Part shown: positions 25,890 through 38,218 of the stretch, in pieces | Numbering within the stretch: the stretch's first letter is position 1 | Layout of the letters: each line of letters begins with the position of its first letter | Assembly (NCBI GenBank): GCA_958298945.1 | Contig: OY282610.1 | Coordinates: forward strand, 47,065,667-47,129,666 | Length of the DNA stretch: 64,000 bases | Source of the DNA: Atherix ibis | Taxonomy: Eukaryota > Arthropoda > Insecta > Diptera > Athericidae | Direction of reading: 5' to 3' | Notes under the pieces: generated by a model | Databases searched by the model: none | Seen by the model: only the letters and a program-made list of their open reading frames with translations | Told to the model about the DNA's origin: nothing | Position numbers and translations under genes: made by a program

Positions 25890-27450
25890 TAGATACGTTC
25901 CCAAAAAATTCGTGCAAAAAAAATTCGTGTAAAAAAAGATATTGGCTAAATGGAAGAATAGTAGATTGGTTACAGATATTTAAAAAAATCTTGATAGAGT
26001 TCACTTAAGAATTTATTTCGTGCTTACACATTTTAATTCATTAAATATAGTATTATAAAAAATAAATTATACTTTGAAAAAAAAAGAAGATAACATATTT
26101 AATTCTCATTAAAGATTGTGTTCGATTTCGTGATAAACCGTTATAAAGTTCCCTGTAAGATGCCATTGTTTTCAGTTCCCGTTTAAATTTTGCAGCTCGG
26201 TCCTCATCAGGATCATATTGTTCAAAATGATTCTTTAATTATTTTGTTTAATAATTAAAAAACCTTCTTTAATTAGAGTTGCATTTAAAATGGGAGGATC
26301 TTCTTCGTCATTATCGCTATCTTCTCTGTCATGATCAGTCTCAAGGATGAGGTCTATAACATCATTTTCACTCAAGCTTTTATCAACTAATAATTCTTCT
26401 ATATCGGCAAATGATAGATCATCGAATCCATTTCCACAAATTGTATGTGCCAGCGTTGTGATATCAGTAAAAGCAGAGTTATTATAGATGACAGGAACAG
26501 AATCTTTGCTTTTGACACATTCTGGCCAAATATTTTTCCAACATGAGTTTAGTGTTGATACTCGTAGCTTTAAGTCAGCTAACGCTAACCCAACTTGATT
26601 AATGCAGTCCATAATGGACCATAATGAGGATTATATAGTACATTTTAAAAGTAGCAATTATCCCTTGTTCTAGCGGTTGTATTAAAAATGTAGCATCTAA
26701 CTTCTGGGATGAAGTATTTCTGAAACCATTCTGTGAAGATTGCACTTGTCACCCAGGCCTTTTTGTTTGCTGTCCAGTGAATTGGCAATTTATTAATATC
26801 TACACAATTCATCGAGCATGGTCTTAAGGCGCGATTAACTAGCAGTTGTTTTAACATATGTGTACGTTCTCCTAAAGCATGGGAACAAAACAACAATGTT
26901 GCATGGTCCTTTGCTACTTTAAAACCACCGGCAGTTTTCTGCGATTTTGCAACATAAGTTCTCCTAGGCATTCTTTTCCAAAAAAGGTCATATTGATCTA
27001 CATTCCAAACTTGATAATTTTTCTAAGTTTTTGAAGAAAACTTGTCATCCAAGCTGTACTTGTAGAAAATTCAGGTTGTTTTGACTGCGATGAAGTGCCT
27101 GGATCAACTTCTTTAATACGTTTATAGATTCTTAATGTTGTTTGTTTGATAATAATTCCATCTACTGATATTCTTTTTTGTGATTTATCTTCAATCCACA
27201 TTACCAAAGCTTTTTGCATCTTATTTTTTGTTAGAACATACAGATTTTCTGATAGCAGTTTCATTTTTTTTAATCGTTCTTATGGTAGCTTCATTAATAC
27301 CAAAATGCTTTCCGACAGCCGTTGCACCTTGTCCTGTTGCAAGTTGATCTAAAATTTTAATTTTAGCATCTAAACTGATCGCTTTCCTCTTTGTTTTTAT
27401 TACAGGTGAATTATTTGACATTGAGTTAAGGCTACCAATAATATTTTTCA
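25890..27450 (-). mobile_element. Pogo/Tigger (jerky-like) DNA transposon relic
   Basis: On the reverse strand, broken pieces of a Tigger-type transposase appear in order. The CENP-B-like N-terminal helix-turn-helix comes first (KAISLDAKIKILDQLATGQG, GKHFGINEATIRTIKK, ORF 27221-27451). A second CENP-B-type DNA-binding part follows (KALVMWIEDKSQKRI, 26998-27264). The DDE_1 start NVDQYDLFWKRMPRRTY comes next, then TAGGFKVAKDHATLLFCSHA and LPIHWTANKKAWVTSAIFTEW (26645-26971). A tail ends in an acidic stretch (DREDSDNDEEDPP, 26235-26612), usual for Tigger proteins. Sequence between FIPEVR and a QPLEQGII-like piece (about 26690) is deleted, taking the second catalytic residue. The left limit is guessed from a TIR-like segment near 25890; the right end is cut by a LINE piece. 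Confidence 0.85.
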
Positions 27451-27479
27451 TATTAATAATGCAAGGATTTGAAAATTGT

Positions 27480-28450
27480 TTAAAACTTACCAGTTATTGA
27501 GTTAATAAATCTATACGAGATTCGGTCAATTATCATTAATGGCGAAGGGTACATGTATTCGTTTGAGTACTGCATCCCTAGATCGTTAGGGTGTGTTTCC
27601 ATTCTTGTGAGATATTTCTTACTTATATCCAGATTGTATACAATCAATGGATTTAGCTCTGCAGTTCTATATAATTGGCTATTTGGATAATAGCTTTTGT
27701 CGTTCCTGCGGTACAAACCTGTGCAATGTCTCGATGCTTGGCTTCCAGAAAGAGCGAACCAATTCAGAAATCCATAACTGAGAATTGGTTTGTATAAAAG
27801 CAACTTGGGTGCTGCTGAGAGGCCAGTTCTTTTTCTAAATAAGAAGGCTATAGTATGGTAGGCCCTTAACGCCTTTTGTAGGTTGTATTCAGCGTTTAAG
27901 TTGAATTTAAATAGTTGGGTGAAGTTCACCCCAAGGTATTTAAATGAAGTCACTGCGTTTACCTCTACTCCATCGATATTCACGTTGACTCTGCTTTTTG
28001 GAACAATTTTATGGGGACCTTTCTCACATGAATTTCGGATGCATATCAGTTTCGTTTTGTTTGCATTGATGTCTATGCCCCATTTTCCATAGAACGGCAG
28101 GATCATATCGAGCTGCTTCTGTGTACTACACTCCTTGCACTCGAAGGGCTCGCATATGAAGAGTAGATCAGCGTATCGTCTGCGTAATTGATGTTTCTGC
28201 ACTCTACATTACTTGGAATGTCAGAAATAAATGCCGAATAGAGCAGCGGTCCGGAGACAGACCCCTGAGAAACGCCCCTTTCCATACTACATTTAGGAGA
28301 TGACTGATCTTCATAGAGAATTCTAAAAACTCTATTCGCGAGGAATGAACGATACATGAGGATTAGGCACCTACCAGACTGTGTCGAATGCTTCGTCCTG
28401 ATGTCCAAACTGCATATGACAGTGCAACTTCAAGATGAAATCATATTAAA
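27480..28450 (-). mobile_element. 5'-truncated jockey-like LINE, reverse transcriptase remnant
   Basis: Reverse-strand frames 28103-28408 and 27480-28202 give the middle and C-terminal parts of a non-LTR reverse transcriptase. They contain the ERGVSQGSVSGPLLY motif, the catalytic NYADDTLIY box (about 28167-28193), a KWGIDINANKTKLICI palm segment, FKYLGVNF and a long C-terminal domain. A frameshift just after the YADD box (about 28120-28150) moves reading from the first frame to the second. The N-terminal part (endonuclease and first RT motifs) is missing, as expected of incomplete LINE insertion. The 3' end abuts the Tigger relic at about 27450-27480. The clade is a jockey-like guess; the RT identity is secure. 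Confidence 0.85.
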
Positions 28451-28839
28451 ATTGTAGCGCCCTGGCCGGCATTTTTTTTTAGAATAGGAACGATTACTCT
28501 GCCCTCTATAACCAACAATCTGATATGAACTCATTAAAATATAAAGTGTGCATCTGTAATAAATTAGTTAAAAGTAAAAGTCATTTAGAACATAGTAAAA
28601 TTTATCATATAAATTGATATCAGTGGTAAATAAAATCAATTTTTTCTGATCTTCGATAGGCTTAGAGTAGACAACATGTGTTTTTAATACAATTCTAATA
28701 AAGTATTTTCTTAAATTTCTGTTAAAATGTATGCAAATTAAAAATTTAAAAATCTTATCTTAAATTGGAATATAAAATAACAATAATAAAAGGTTATCCA
28801 ATTTGTGTTTTAAGAAGTACAATTTGTATATAATATTAT

Positions 28840-29030
28840 GCATAAAATATGAAATTATTTAAATGGCGGCCACGAGACATCTGGCAGATAATTTTTGGTG
28901 ATTTTTCCACTTGTCATGCTGTAATTCGGCCATTACTTGATGAATTTTAGTTTTAAATGCTCTAAAAATGCCGCCTTGTTAATATTAAATATAGTCCTAA
29001 AGAAAATCTTTAATTGGTTTACATGCGGCT
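28840..29030 (-). mobile_element. Possible C-terminal scrap of a mariner-like transposase
   Basis: The reverse strand reads GIFRAFKTKIHQVMAELQ followed by HDKWKNHQKLSARCLVAA. This resembles the end of DDE_3 transposases (…LK..I…AEI…N…R…C.AS.GGH) but is weak. It may equally be unrelated sequence. Confidence 0.3.
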
Positions 29031-29319
29031 ATAGTGCTTAATGACTTCTTCACAGTCAGTTATGGGTTTTCAAAGCCTCAATTTGGTAATTTTTCTTATT
29101 CGCGTGTCCATCGAACCTTTTTCCAAAAATCAGCATCTAAAAAATTACCATGTTTGTAAAAAGATCTTTGCACTAAATATATTTTACTTTATATCAATTT
29201 CTATATTTCTCTTTAACCTGGTATTGGAAAATTTGATTCGAGACACACGTGTAGTCGTGACGGGTACCATCCGCATTAAGTCTGTCTAGCCTTTAGCATG
29301 CGCCAATGACATTGATCAT

Positions 29320-30010
29320 AAAGAGTTGTACGAGAGACCTTCGCCAAAAATTGAGCCTGCGGCTAAAAATCCTGGGCAGCCTTCAAATAAATGCAAAACA
29401 AACCAATTATCACTAGTCGCATACAGAGAGGATATTATAGGTTTTAAGGAGTTAAATCGTTTTCATACTCATATTTGGGGTCTGTTGTGTGCTCGTGACT
29501 ATAGTGTATAATATAGTCACGAGCACGCTACAGGATCAATGGGCGCAGCCGATAACAACATGGAGGAAAAAATCTCCGTACGACTATTGGTAGCAAACAG
29601 ACTCTTTTTTAGTCAACTTATATTAATTCGGTTAAATATTCCTATTATAAAATCGAAAGTACTAGTCCTAATGTGTTCTTCAAGAACTTGGATTTTCAGG
29701 AAAAACCATTGCAAATTCTTATCCGCGTTCGAGAAGATGATTATTCGAAGAATTTTTGCCATTCTCGATGAGAAATTCTGAACCTTAATTCGTATGATTG
29801 AGAAAGATCCTACTTGAAAAATTTACAGTATGTCCATTTATGGTTCCAAAAAAAAGGTGCGAATCCGAGACTTCAGGAGTTCTTTGATTAAGCCAGCTAA
29901 GACCAGACTCCCGATTGTCGCACCACTGATGATGATAATAAACAAATATCAAGCGACAGGACTGTACTTTTTAACCTATAAAATCGATAATCCTTTATAT
30001 TATAATTTCT
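29320..30010 (+). mobile_element. LINE-type reverse transcriptase C-terminal remnant
   Basis: The + strand frame 29539-29781 reads LLVANRLFFSQLILIRL, then SRTWIFRKNHCKFLSAFEKM and IIRRIFAI. It is followed (29780-29880) by RMIEKDPT and KIYSMSIYGSKKKVRIRDF. This order matches the thumb/C-terminal region of endonuclease-reverse transcriptases of insect LINEs (…FERKILRRI… then …R M … GRPR…). Stops separate the parts. A related but independently broken copy lies at 59200-59500. A 15-bp perfect hairpin (29489-29526) interrupts it. Confidence 0.55.
29489..29526. repeat. Inverted repeat, 15-bp perfect stem, 8-nt loop
   Basis: Arms 29489-29503 and 29512-29526 are exact reverse complements (gtgctcgtgactata in the left arm). 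It is embedded in the LINE remnant; the symmetry is unlikely to be part of a coding sequence and may be a template-switch scar. Confidence 0.85.
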
Positions 30011-32204
30011 TCTAAATAATAATCTTAAGTCACAAAAATAAGAATATGATATTGCTATCTTAACAAATCGGTAAAAAATTTAATTGGATAGTTTTCTTTT
30101 CCTAGACTATAGATGACAGGGCGAGCGATGCAAACAAAAATTATGAAAAATAATGCAAACATTTTAGTGGTTTAGCAATTGTCCTTTTAAATAAGGCTAG
30201 AATAAGTAGCCCCTCGTATAATTGCCAGTTCAAATAAATAATAAATAATTAGTTCCTCTTATAACATTGCCGTTAATTGAATAAGCATAACTATTTCTAT
30301 AAAATAAACAGATGCTGATAGAACTCAATAGATGGTATTCCAGACAGTTGGTGACTTTTGGTTAAATGGTCAAATTTAAAAATGGCGATTACAAAACTCG
30401 TGTATTTGATAGCTTTTACTCTTCATTTTTTCCCTTCGAATAATTAGAAACAATATTAATTATAAAATCAAACGAAAATACTATTCGGAACATCTATGTA
30501 TGTGTATGTGTTTGTGTTTTAAATAATAAGAATAGTATATATCAAAACTTCTCATTTTATATACATAAAGCATTATTTATATTATTGTAGTTTCTGGTTA
30601 TATATGATATTATCAAAATTATGATGAAATTACAAATGATAATTAATAGGTAATTAAAATTAATTTTAATTAATATGATCTTCTACTGATAATAATTGAA
30701 ATAAATATACAAATTATTAACTAAAGAAAAGAAAAATACTAAATATACAAGAAAAAATTATTTAATGACGATAGAAATTCTTCACAATAAAAAAAAAATT
30801 GAAAAACTATCAACAAAAAAGAGTAAATAAAACGCTAATGTCTATACATACAAAATAAAAGGGTTTATTTTAAGGGTAGTGCAATTCTTTTTCGAATAAA
30901 AAAAAAACTACTTATAAGGATAGCGGAACAAATAACATTTTTATTAACAAATTAATTATTAGTAATCTTTACATATTATTAGAAATACTACACGAATATA
31001 CACGTATATATGTAACCATAAACACACATACACATACATACACACACATACACAAATAAATAATTAAAATATTGCGAAAATAATTTAAGACTTTTATTAA
31101 AAGAGAAAAACGAATGCACATAGAATATTTTTTAAAATCATTCGAAGAAAAAAGAAAATTTTTCATTTTTAAAAAAATACCCTTTTCGATATATTTTTGA
31201 AATTGAAAAAAAAAAACAACAACAACATACACAAACAACTAATTTATGGTAATATATAAAATTTGAAGGAGCAAATATTTTGATGAAAACAATAAAAAGT
31301 TTATTTATAATGCAAAAAAACATTTTCTTCTTATATTAATAATTTTTGTTTTAGTTTCTTTTTTAACTGAAGATAATTTTTTAATAATAATATTTAAAAA
31401 AAATTTCAATTTTAGAATATCAAAATAACATTGGAAAAAAAACACGGATTTTTTATTACATATATTCAAATTTATTTAAAAATTATAATTTTTTGCTAGG
31501 TTTTTTATTGCATTATAATTTCTGTTAATATTCAATTTAATTCTAAAATAAAATCAAAATCATTTATATGCAAGAAATATTTAAAAAATTTATAATAAAA
31601 ACAGACATTTCTTTTGCACAAAATCAAATTGTAGTTACTCATATTTAAATAAGTAATTATTATTATGTGATTCGGTTTTAAAAGGAACACTAACTTTATT
31701 TACTTAAAAACATATAAACTGCACTTTGAACAAAGTCTTACATTTTAAATTATATTTACGAAATATTAAAAAATATCTCTTTATCATATACGGTCTGAAA
31801 CAAAAAAAAAAAACAATTTTAAATAGGAAGCCATTAAATAGTCAATATTTTCTAAATTAATTTTTAAAGTATCGAATCATAACAAAAACGAAGGAAAACT
31901 TAACATTTTTCCATATACATATACATGCAATTACTTATTTTATCGAATTTTTTTAAAAATTTCATTCTCTTTTTATCCTTAAATAATCATAACAAAAATT
32001 ACATAAATACATATATATTTTTTTTTTTTTTTTAAAAAAAAGGAGAATAGTTTTAGGGTAGAAATAAATTACAATAAATTTAAAATAAAAATATAGAGAA
32101 AAAAAAGAGGAATAGAGAAAAAATAATTATAATTAAAAAAAAAACAACAACATTAATAAATAATGAACATATCTAAATGATTATAAATAATTGAATTTAT
32201 ACAG

Positions 32205-32315
32205 TATCATCAACAAAGCAAGATATATGAGAAATCTCTGATGTATCTCAACATGGGATTCACTGGGATGTTCAGTGTTGAAACAGTTCTGAAGATAATT
32301 GGATTTGGTGTAAAG
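32205..32315 (+). CDS. cac: cac alternative exon A: IV S1-S2 loop and IV S2
   Basis: Thirty-seven codons starting YHQQSKIYEKSLMYLNMGF and ending with the S2 helix part TGMFSVETVLKIIGFGVK. The acceptor atacag ends at 32204 and the donor gtgggt begins at 32316; both ends are phase 0. It follows on from LLLMMK of the exon at 14485-14649 and leads to NFFKDPWN of the exon at 45167. An exon of exactly the same length and phase, coding the same helix with different residues, lies 5.8 kb downstream (38108-38218); only 15 of 37 positions are identical. The S2 Glu that interacts with S4 charges is kept. Equal length, position and topology mark the two as alternative, probably mutually exclusive, exons. 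The charged EKSL loop makes this version the more insect-specific one. Confidence 0.93.
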
Positions 32316-35300
32316 GTGGGTGAAAAATAACAAAATGTTACTAAACTAAAAACCAAAAACAAAAAAAACAAAAAAACCTAAAATACAAGAAGAACCTTTA
32401 AAAATAATTAACATAAATAATCATCAACGATTGCATAAAAAGAAAAACTAATTCTAAAATACAAATATTTTTTTTTGTAGTAGTAGAATTAACTTTTAAG
32501 TTGAAATAATTATAACATTATTATTTAAAAAAAAAAAAAAAAAAAAAAACACAAAAAACCATCGTCCTTAAAATAAAAATAAAACTAAAAATGTTCTTCT
32601 TTATTGGCATCAAGGTATTTGTATAAATAATGAAGCTCACCCCTTAAAATGCTATAAATAATAAAATCTACATACTCTACACCGCCCCCCCCTCCGCCCC
32701 CTGCGATCTTCTACATTTTATGGTATATACAATAGAATAATGCTACTTAAAAAATACCAGTATAAGACTAAAAATAACAATTAAAAATTATATATAAAAT
32801 TTAAAATTTAGAAATTATAAACAAAATCAATAAACTTTAAAAAAAAAATTATTTCAAATTTAAAAAAAAGTTTTACACGTAAAAGGGACATGCAAAAGAA
32901 AAAAAGAATATTTATTTTTAATATTAAAATAATATAAATTTTCTCGTAATTTTAATAAACGCAAATATTTATCAGCGAGTAAGTATAATGTTGAAAAATT
33001 TATTAAAATGACGAGTTAAGTATTAAAAGTATGTTTTTCTTATCATTTTCTATATGTTATGTTAATCAGAAGAAAAGATTTTCTTTTGCAACTAAATAGA
33101 ATTGATCCAGTAATAAAATAAAGAGAAAAAGAACTATTTTAAGATAGATATATATATTTTAAATTATAGATTTGCAAGAAAAATGGCGTATAAGCGAAAT
33201 ATATTTGTTTTTTTTTTTTTTTTTTTTTTTTGTTTTTTTTTGAATTAAAATGAATTTACAGTTATGTTAATATTTTTAAGAGTTAAAAAACATATAAATT
33301 TGCTAATATATAGATATAAAAAAAAAACAACTACAAAAATAAAATGGAAATAACAAAAAAAAATATCAAACAACAAATAGTGAATGGTAAAAACAGCTTA
33401 CAGTGTACTTATAATGACTCTGGGCGGATTTTTCTTATAAACTTTTGGGCATACAGTCATACCCAAAAATAATGGCTGGGGTGATAATGGTTTTTGTTTG
33501 GCTTTTTTCCTATACGATTATTTATATGTATCTCTTCATTTAACCTATTTACATTTTTTTTTTTGCCAAGTCACATATTCAATTGTGCTGTTAATATTTG
33601 AATTAAACGGCAAATTTTCTTGCAAATTAAAATCTTAATTAAAAAAGAACCGTTAGCTTAACTTGGATAAATAAATATATATGAATTTCTGTCATAGTTT
33701 TTAGTTATATTAGAAATAATTAAATTTATTGTGATTTTGGCATTTTTTTTTTAAGTTGATTTTTATTTTTTACTTTCAATTGTAGAAATTTTATTTAAGA
33801 AAAATTCTAAGTTCATTCAAAATGTTCATACGTTAAAACAAAATTTTTAGAGATACGTGAGATACGTTAAAACAAAATTTTTACTTTATAATTAAATAAA
33901 ATAATAAAAATAAATCTTAGAAAGCGTAAACTTTAATAATAATTATTATTTTTTTTTTAAAGAAGAATTCAAAATTAAAAAAAAAAATATTATTTTCAAA
34001 TTAAATTTTGTTATTTAAAAAAATTTTGTAAATTTGTTATTTAAAAAAAAAACTAGCTTTTTTTTTTAAGGAAAATTTAAATTTTAAGAAAATATTGATT
34101 AATTGCCAAAAACAAAAAAACAACAAATCCATTATCACTCAGTTCTAAGGTGATTTTGAAAGAAATTTACTAAAAATTGTGTAATGCTGGTAAGTGGAAA
34201 AAATTATTTAAAATAAACAAGAGAGAAAGAGAGACTGCGAGACTCAACTCTCTTTAATACTATTGTATTTTTTACTAACATACATAACATATGTATATGA
34301 TAACTTTCTTTCTCCTTCTCTCTATTCTCTATTTCACTGTCTTTAATTCTTTGACTAAATTTCCTGCTATCAATATTATTTTTATTATAATTTATTTAAC
34401 TTTTATCATTTCATAAAATTTCCTTCAAAATTTTATTATATTTTTCGTTTTTTGTAAACATATTTTTTTCTTTTTTATTAAAAGCAAAAACCAAATAAAA
34501 AAAAGGGTTTTAATAAATTTCATTTTTTTAATCAATTCAAGTAGTAATTTCTTAGCAAAATTGTCTATTTATAAAAAAAGAAAAAAAATTATAGAATTTT
34601 TAAGTTTTTATTTAATTAAAGTCAAAATTTAAATATATTCTTAGAATTTCACAAATCACCCCTCCCCCTCTCCAAAAATAAATAAATTTTTTTAAAAAAT
34701 ATTTCGAATTTTTTTTTAGTAGAAAATATTTTTTTTACAAATAGTTTTAATGTTTCTTTTTAGTTAATCGATTCCCTATTTGATATAATTTTCAATCAGA
34801 GAGTAGATTTTTCCAAAATATTTTCATGTACTATTTTTAATAAATTTTCCTATTATAATTATAGTTTTTTTTTCTTTAATTTTTTAATTACGTTTCGATT
34901 TTAATTTGAATTATGAAAATGTTCAACCAACTATTCTGTTTATCCATTATGACATGTAATTTTCTTCCTTATCCTTTTGCAAAAAAAAGAGAACCGATTA
35001 TCATTTACTAACAGAACTAAAAAAAAAAAAATTGTATAAATTTATATAAAATAAAATTAAAATTGCAAAAAAATATATATTATACTTATCCTTTTAATAT
35101 ACAATCCTTCTATTGCTAGTGCATGCATAAAATAATTTCTGTATAAAAAAGAAAATATTTTTTTTGTATTTTTTTTTTGGTTTGGCATGAAGTTTGATTA
35201 TATAAAAATAAAGATATTTATTGATTAATGATAGTATTTTTATTTTTGCATGTAATATATTATATTTTGGTCTTGAGTAATTATTTATTTATAAACAAAA

Positions 35301-38107
35301 TAACTTATTATATGCTAGGATACTGCATGGCATGCTGCATGATCGAATGTCTTATTGTTCTTATATATATTATTTAATCAAAAACAAGAAGAGAAAAAAA
35401 TTGCTCTAAAAACTAATTCTTACTAAATTATTCAATTCTCTATGAATTCTTAAATTAAATTTAAAGAACTTATGAAAAAGGAAAATATCATAAATTTTTA
35501 AAAATAATTTTTAATTGCTTCTAATTAAAATGAAGAATTTCTTATTATTATGAATAATCTAAAAAATAGATAGTAATAATTTTAAAAAGAATATTCGATC
35601 AAATATTTAGAAGAATTTTTTTTTCGCTCTTTTTGTCATATTTCTTTGGAAACAGTATGCAAATTATGCTCGTGTGTTATGATTGCATGTTAAAAACAAA
35701 ATAAATTATATAATAAAATTTTGATTTGTTTATAGTTTGAATTATTATTTTTATATTATAATTTTATTAATTTCGGCAGTTTTTTTTTTTTTTAAATGAA
35801 TGGGAATGGTTTGAGGCATGGATTAACTTTTTATATATTCTTCTAATTTTTTTATTTTTTTTTTATTTGAATAATTTCAATTTTTTACTTATTTTATTAT
35901 TATTTTCTTAATATTTATATCCTTACAAAAGGAATAAATTGCTTCTGTATCCTTATTTTGTATATTATTTATTTATTTCTATTTCGCTTTAAGTTGCCAT
36001 TATTTTATGTAAATAGAATTTTCATTCCTTCATTTCTTTTTCCTTTTTTTTCATTTGAAATAATTAATGTAGTATTAGATTTTGCATTTGGTAATATAAC
36101 ACACACATAGACACAGGATTTTCTTACTAATATTATTATCATTTAATTTTCCTTAATGAATATGTAGTAAAAAAAAAAATTTGAAATTATGACTTTTAAT
36201 GAGAAAACATTATTTAATTATAAAGTATATTTTTTTATTTTGTTAAATAGTTTTAATAATTGATTTTATAATCGTTTCTTTTCAATCGTATTAGTATATA
36301 AAAAATAAATACTTAGAAATGTTTAATATTATTTATTTTATTTTTATTTGGTTTCCTTCTAATAGATATTTTTTGTTTGTTTTTTTACAATTCAATTTGT
36401 AGAATGTTTGCAATATATAACAATGATGAACATAATTAAATATTTTTTATTATCTTTTTGAAAGAAAATAAATAATTGTAAATAATAATTTTATTCAAAA
36501 AAATTAACGTAACATTTGATTTTTGCTTAATAATAATTAAATATAATAAAAAATTTGGACAACTTTTCTCTATACTGAAATTTATTTAAAAGAAGACAAC
36601 ATTTTATAGCAAAATATGCTTTGATTTAGTCATATGGCAATATTTTTATTATATTAGTTATTATACAATATATAAAAAACTATAATAAAAATTTTATTTT
36701 TTTGAATTTATAATTAAAGTTTGTGATTTCTCAGTGATTTTTTGAATGGCAGCCATTTTGATATCGAAACTAATTTGACAGTAAACTTTTCCTAATAACA
36801 GCAGCCATTTGTAATTTTTAAAATATTCAAAAGTCTCTGTTCTTATATATTTTTTATTTCTCTATACAAAAATTTAAAAAAAAAATTATTTGCAATTTTT
36901 TATCTCTATTAATGACATATACTTATCATATGAAAATTTTTCTGTAGCAGACATTTGATGATAGTCTATTTATTATTTTAAATTAAAGAGCAGGATATCT
37001 ATAATAACATGTCAATTTTCAATTTGTCTACAATTTATTTTTAAAAAATTTATCAAAATTCATTTAAAGAAGAAACTTTTCTTAAGTCAGTCAAAATATC
37101 ATCGATTTTAATCATGATCCTATTTTAAATATTCACATCTTTAACAAAATATAATTTTGCATTTTGAATTTTAATCTTTTTAATTTATCATTTATGTTAA
37201 AAATTACTATAATAGAAAAAGTTTTTCCTTAATTAATTGAAAAATTCATTTGATAATGAAAATTTTCTATTGAAATTTATTTTGCTGGCGGCCATTTTAT
37301 ATTTAAAATGTCACTTATAGCAGCCATATGCAATTTGACCTTATTCCATATTTTCCATTGCCTATATTTTAAGAACCAATTTTTGTAATTAAGCAATATT
37401 TTTTTATTTAACAGACAATATCTGGTATTTCAGAATTTTTGTCAGAAATTTCAGTTTCAAAACTCAACTGTGTCTGAAGAGAATTTTCTTATCATTTATA
37501 GATTCAAAAATATTATTAAAAAGCAAAAACTTCATGTAAAATTGATAAATGAATATTCTTTTTTAACAATTATTATGTTCATCATTGGATTAGTGAAATA
37601 TTTATAAGTTAATAATTATGAATAATGAGGGAAAATAATGTATATAAGGAAAATAGGTTCAGGTGTTACTGTTACTAATTTAATGTATTCATAAGTTAGG
37701 AATTATGTAACAGTAAAGCCTGTCAGAATATGTTTTTCATTAATTTTATAACTTTTAATAATAAAAAGAAATTGAGAAAAATTTTACTAATCTAAAATAG
37801 GTACGGAAAAATCTCTAGTATCTTATAGTCTTTTTTTTTTTAACTGAAAATTTGTGAGTTTTTTCTTGGTTCATTTTTATAATGTTAGGAAAAATATATG
37901 AAAAAAGATCTCAGAATTTTTAAGGATATTTTTTTAAAATATTTCGAAAAGAAATAAATTATTTTTCTCTTGTTTTTTTTTTTTTTTTTTAAAAATACTT
38001 TAATAAACTTTTTTTTGTTGTTGTTGAAAATAAACAAAAATAAAACAATCGTAAGCACAGTTAGAAAGAAAACCAAAAACCAAAAATTCGGCGTATTATA
38101 TTTTTAG
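32316..38107 (+). other. cac: cac intron between the alternative exons, 5.8 kb
   Basis: AT-rich with long A and T runs (for example T-run near 33210-33230 and A-run near 32527-32550). No transposon was recognised. Two patches are unusually GC-rich or complex for this region: a C-run at 32684-32701 and a segment at 33395-33490. They contain complementary heptamers (32693-32699 tccgccc and 33422-33428 gggcgga). At 36735-36815 and 37280-37350 are two related segments with 'gcagccat' motifs. No exon was seen. Confidence 0.8.
33395..33490. promoter_or_regulatory. Complex intronic island between alternative exons (possible splicing element)
   Basis: Against surroundings made almost wholly of A and T, this stretch holds mixed sequence such as gcttacagtgtacttataat, gactctgggcgga and tttgggcatacagtcataccc, ending atggctggggtgataatgg. 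It includes an imperfect inverted repeat (ttttgggca/tacccaaaa, about 33441-33467). Such retained islands between mutually exclusive exons often act in splice choice, but nothing here proves it. Confidence 0.3.
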
Positions 38108-38218
38108 TTTCATGATGCACCACCATTACATATCGACATCTTGACATACATGAATTTGGTATTCACAATGTTCTTCCTACTGGAAACTGTGATGAAACTA
38201 ATTGCATTTGGATGTAAG
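38108..38218 (+). CDS. cac: cac alternative exon B: IV S1-S2 loop and IV S2
   Basis: Thirty-seven codons beginning FHDAPPLHIDILTYMNLVF and ending TMFFLLETVMKLIAFGCK. The acceptor atttttag ends at 38107, preceded by T-rich sequence; the donor gttggt begins at 38219. It has phase 0 ends and exactly the length of exon A, so either exon joins the 14485-14649 and 45167-45250 exons in frame. The DAP-containing loop and FFLLE helix look closer to vertebrate CaV2/CaV1 IV S2 (…DAP…) than exon A does. The conserved S2 Glu is present. The donor gttggt is weaker than most in this gene, which suits regulated use. This choice would alter the domain IV voltage sensor and so voltage dependence or kinetics (inference). 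Confidence 0.92.

Larger units (their letters stand above)
14650..32204 (+). other. cac: Very long cac intron, 17.6 kb, with many transposon relics
   Basis: From donor gtatgt at 14650 to acceptor atacag ending at 32204. Contains a shortened mariner (16234-17064), a two-unit direct duplication (19560-20440), a nearly full-length mariner (21779-23057), a pogo/Tigger-type element (25890-27450), a jockey-like LINE piece (27480-28450) and a second LINE piece (29320-30010). The rest (14.7-16.2, 17.1-19.5, 20.5-21.7, 23.1-25.8 and 30.1-32.2 kb) is AT-rich with homopolymer runs, and I see no exon in it. Short ORFs such as 24383-24676 lack any recognisable domain. Confidence 0.85.

Noticed and set aside
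27466..27500. ggtaagt-like donor at the end of the LINE frame (reverse strand)
   Set aside because: Lies inside decayed transposon sequence on the strand opposite to the host gene and has no matching exon.
32520..32560. Long A-run as a possible LINE or processed-gene tail
   Set aside because: No coding remnant or target duplication next to it; A and T runs are common throughout these introns.
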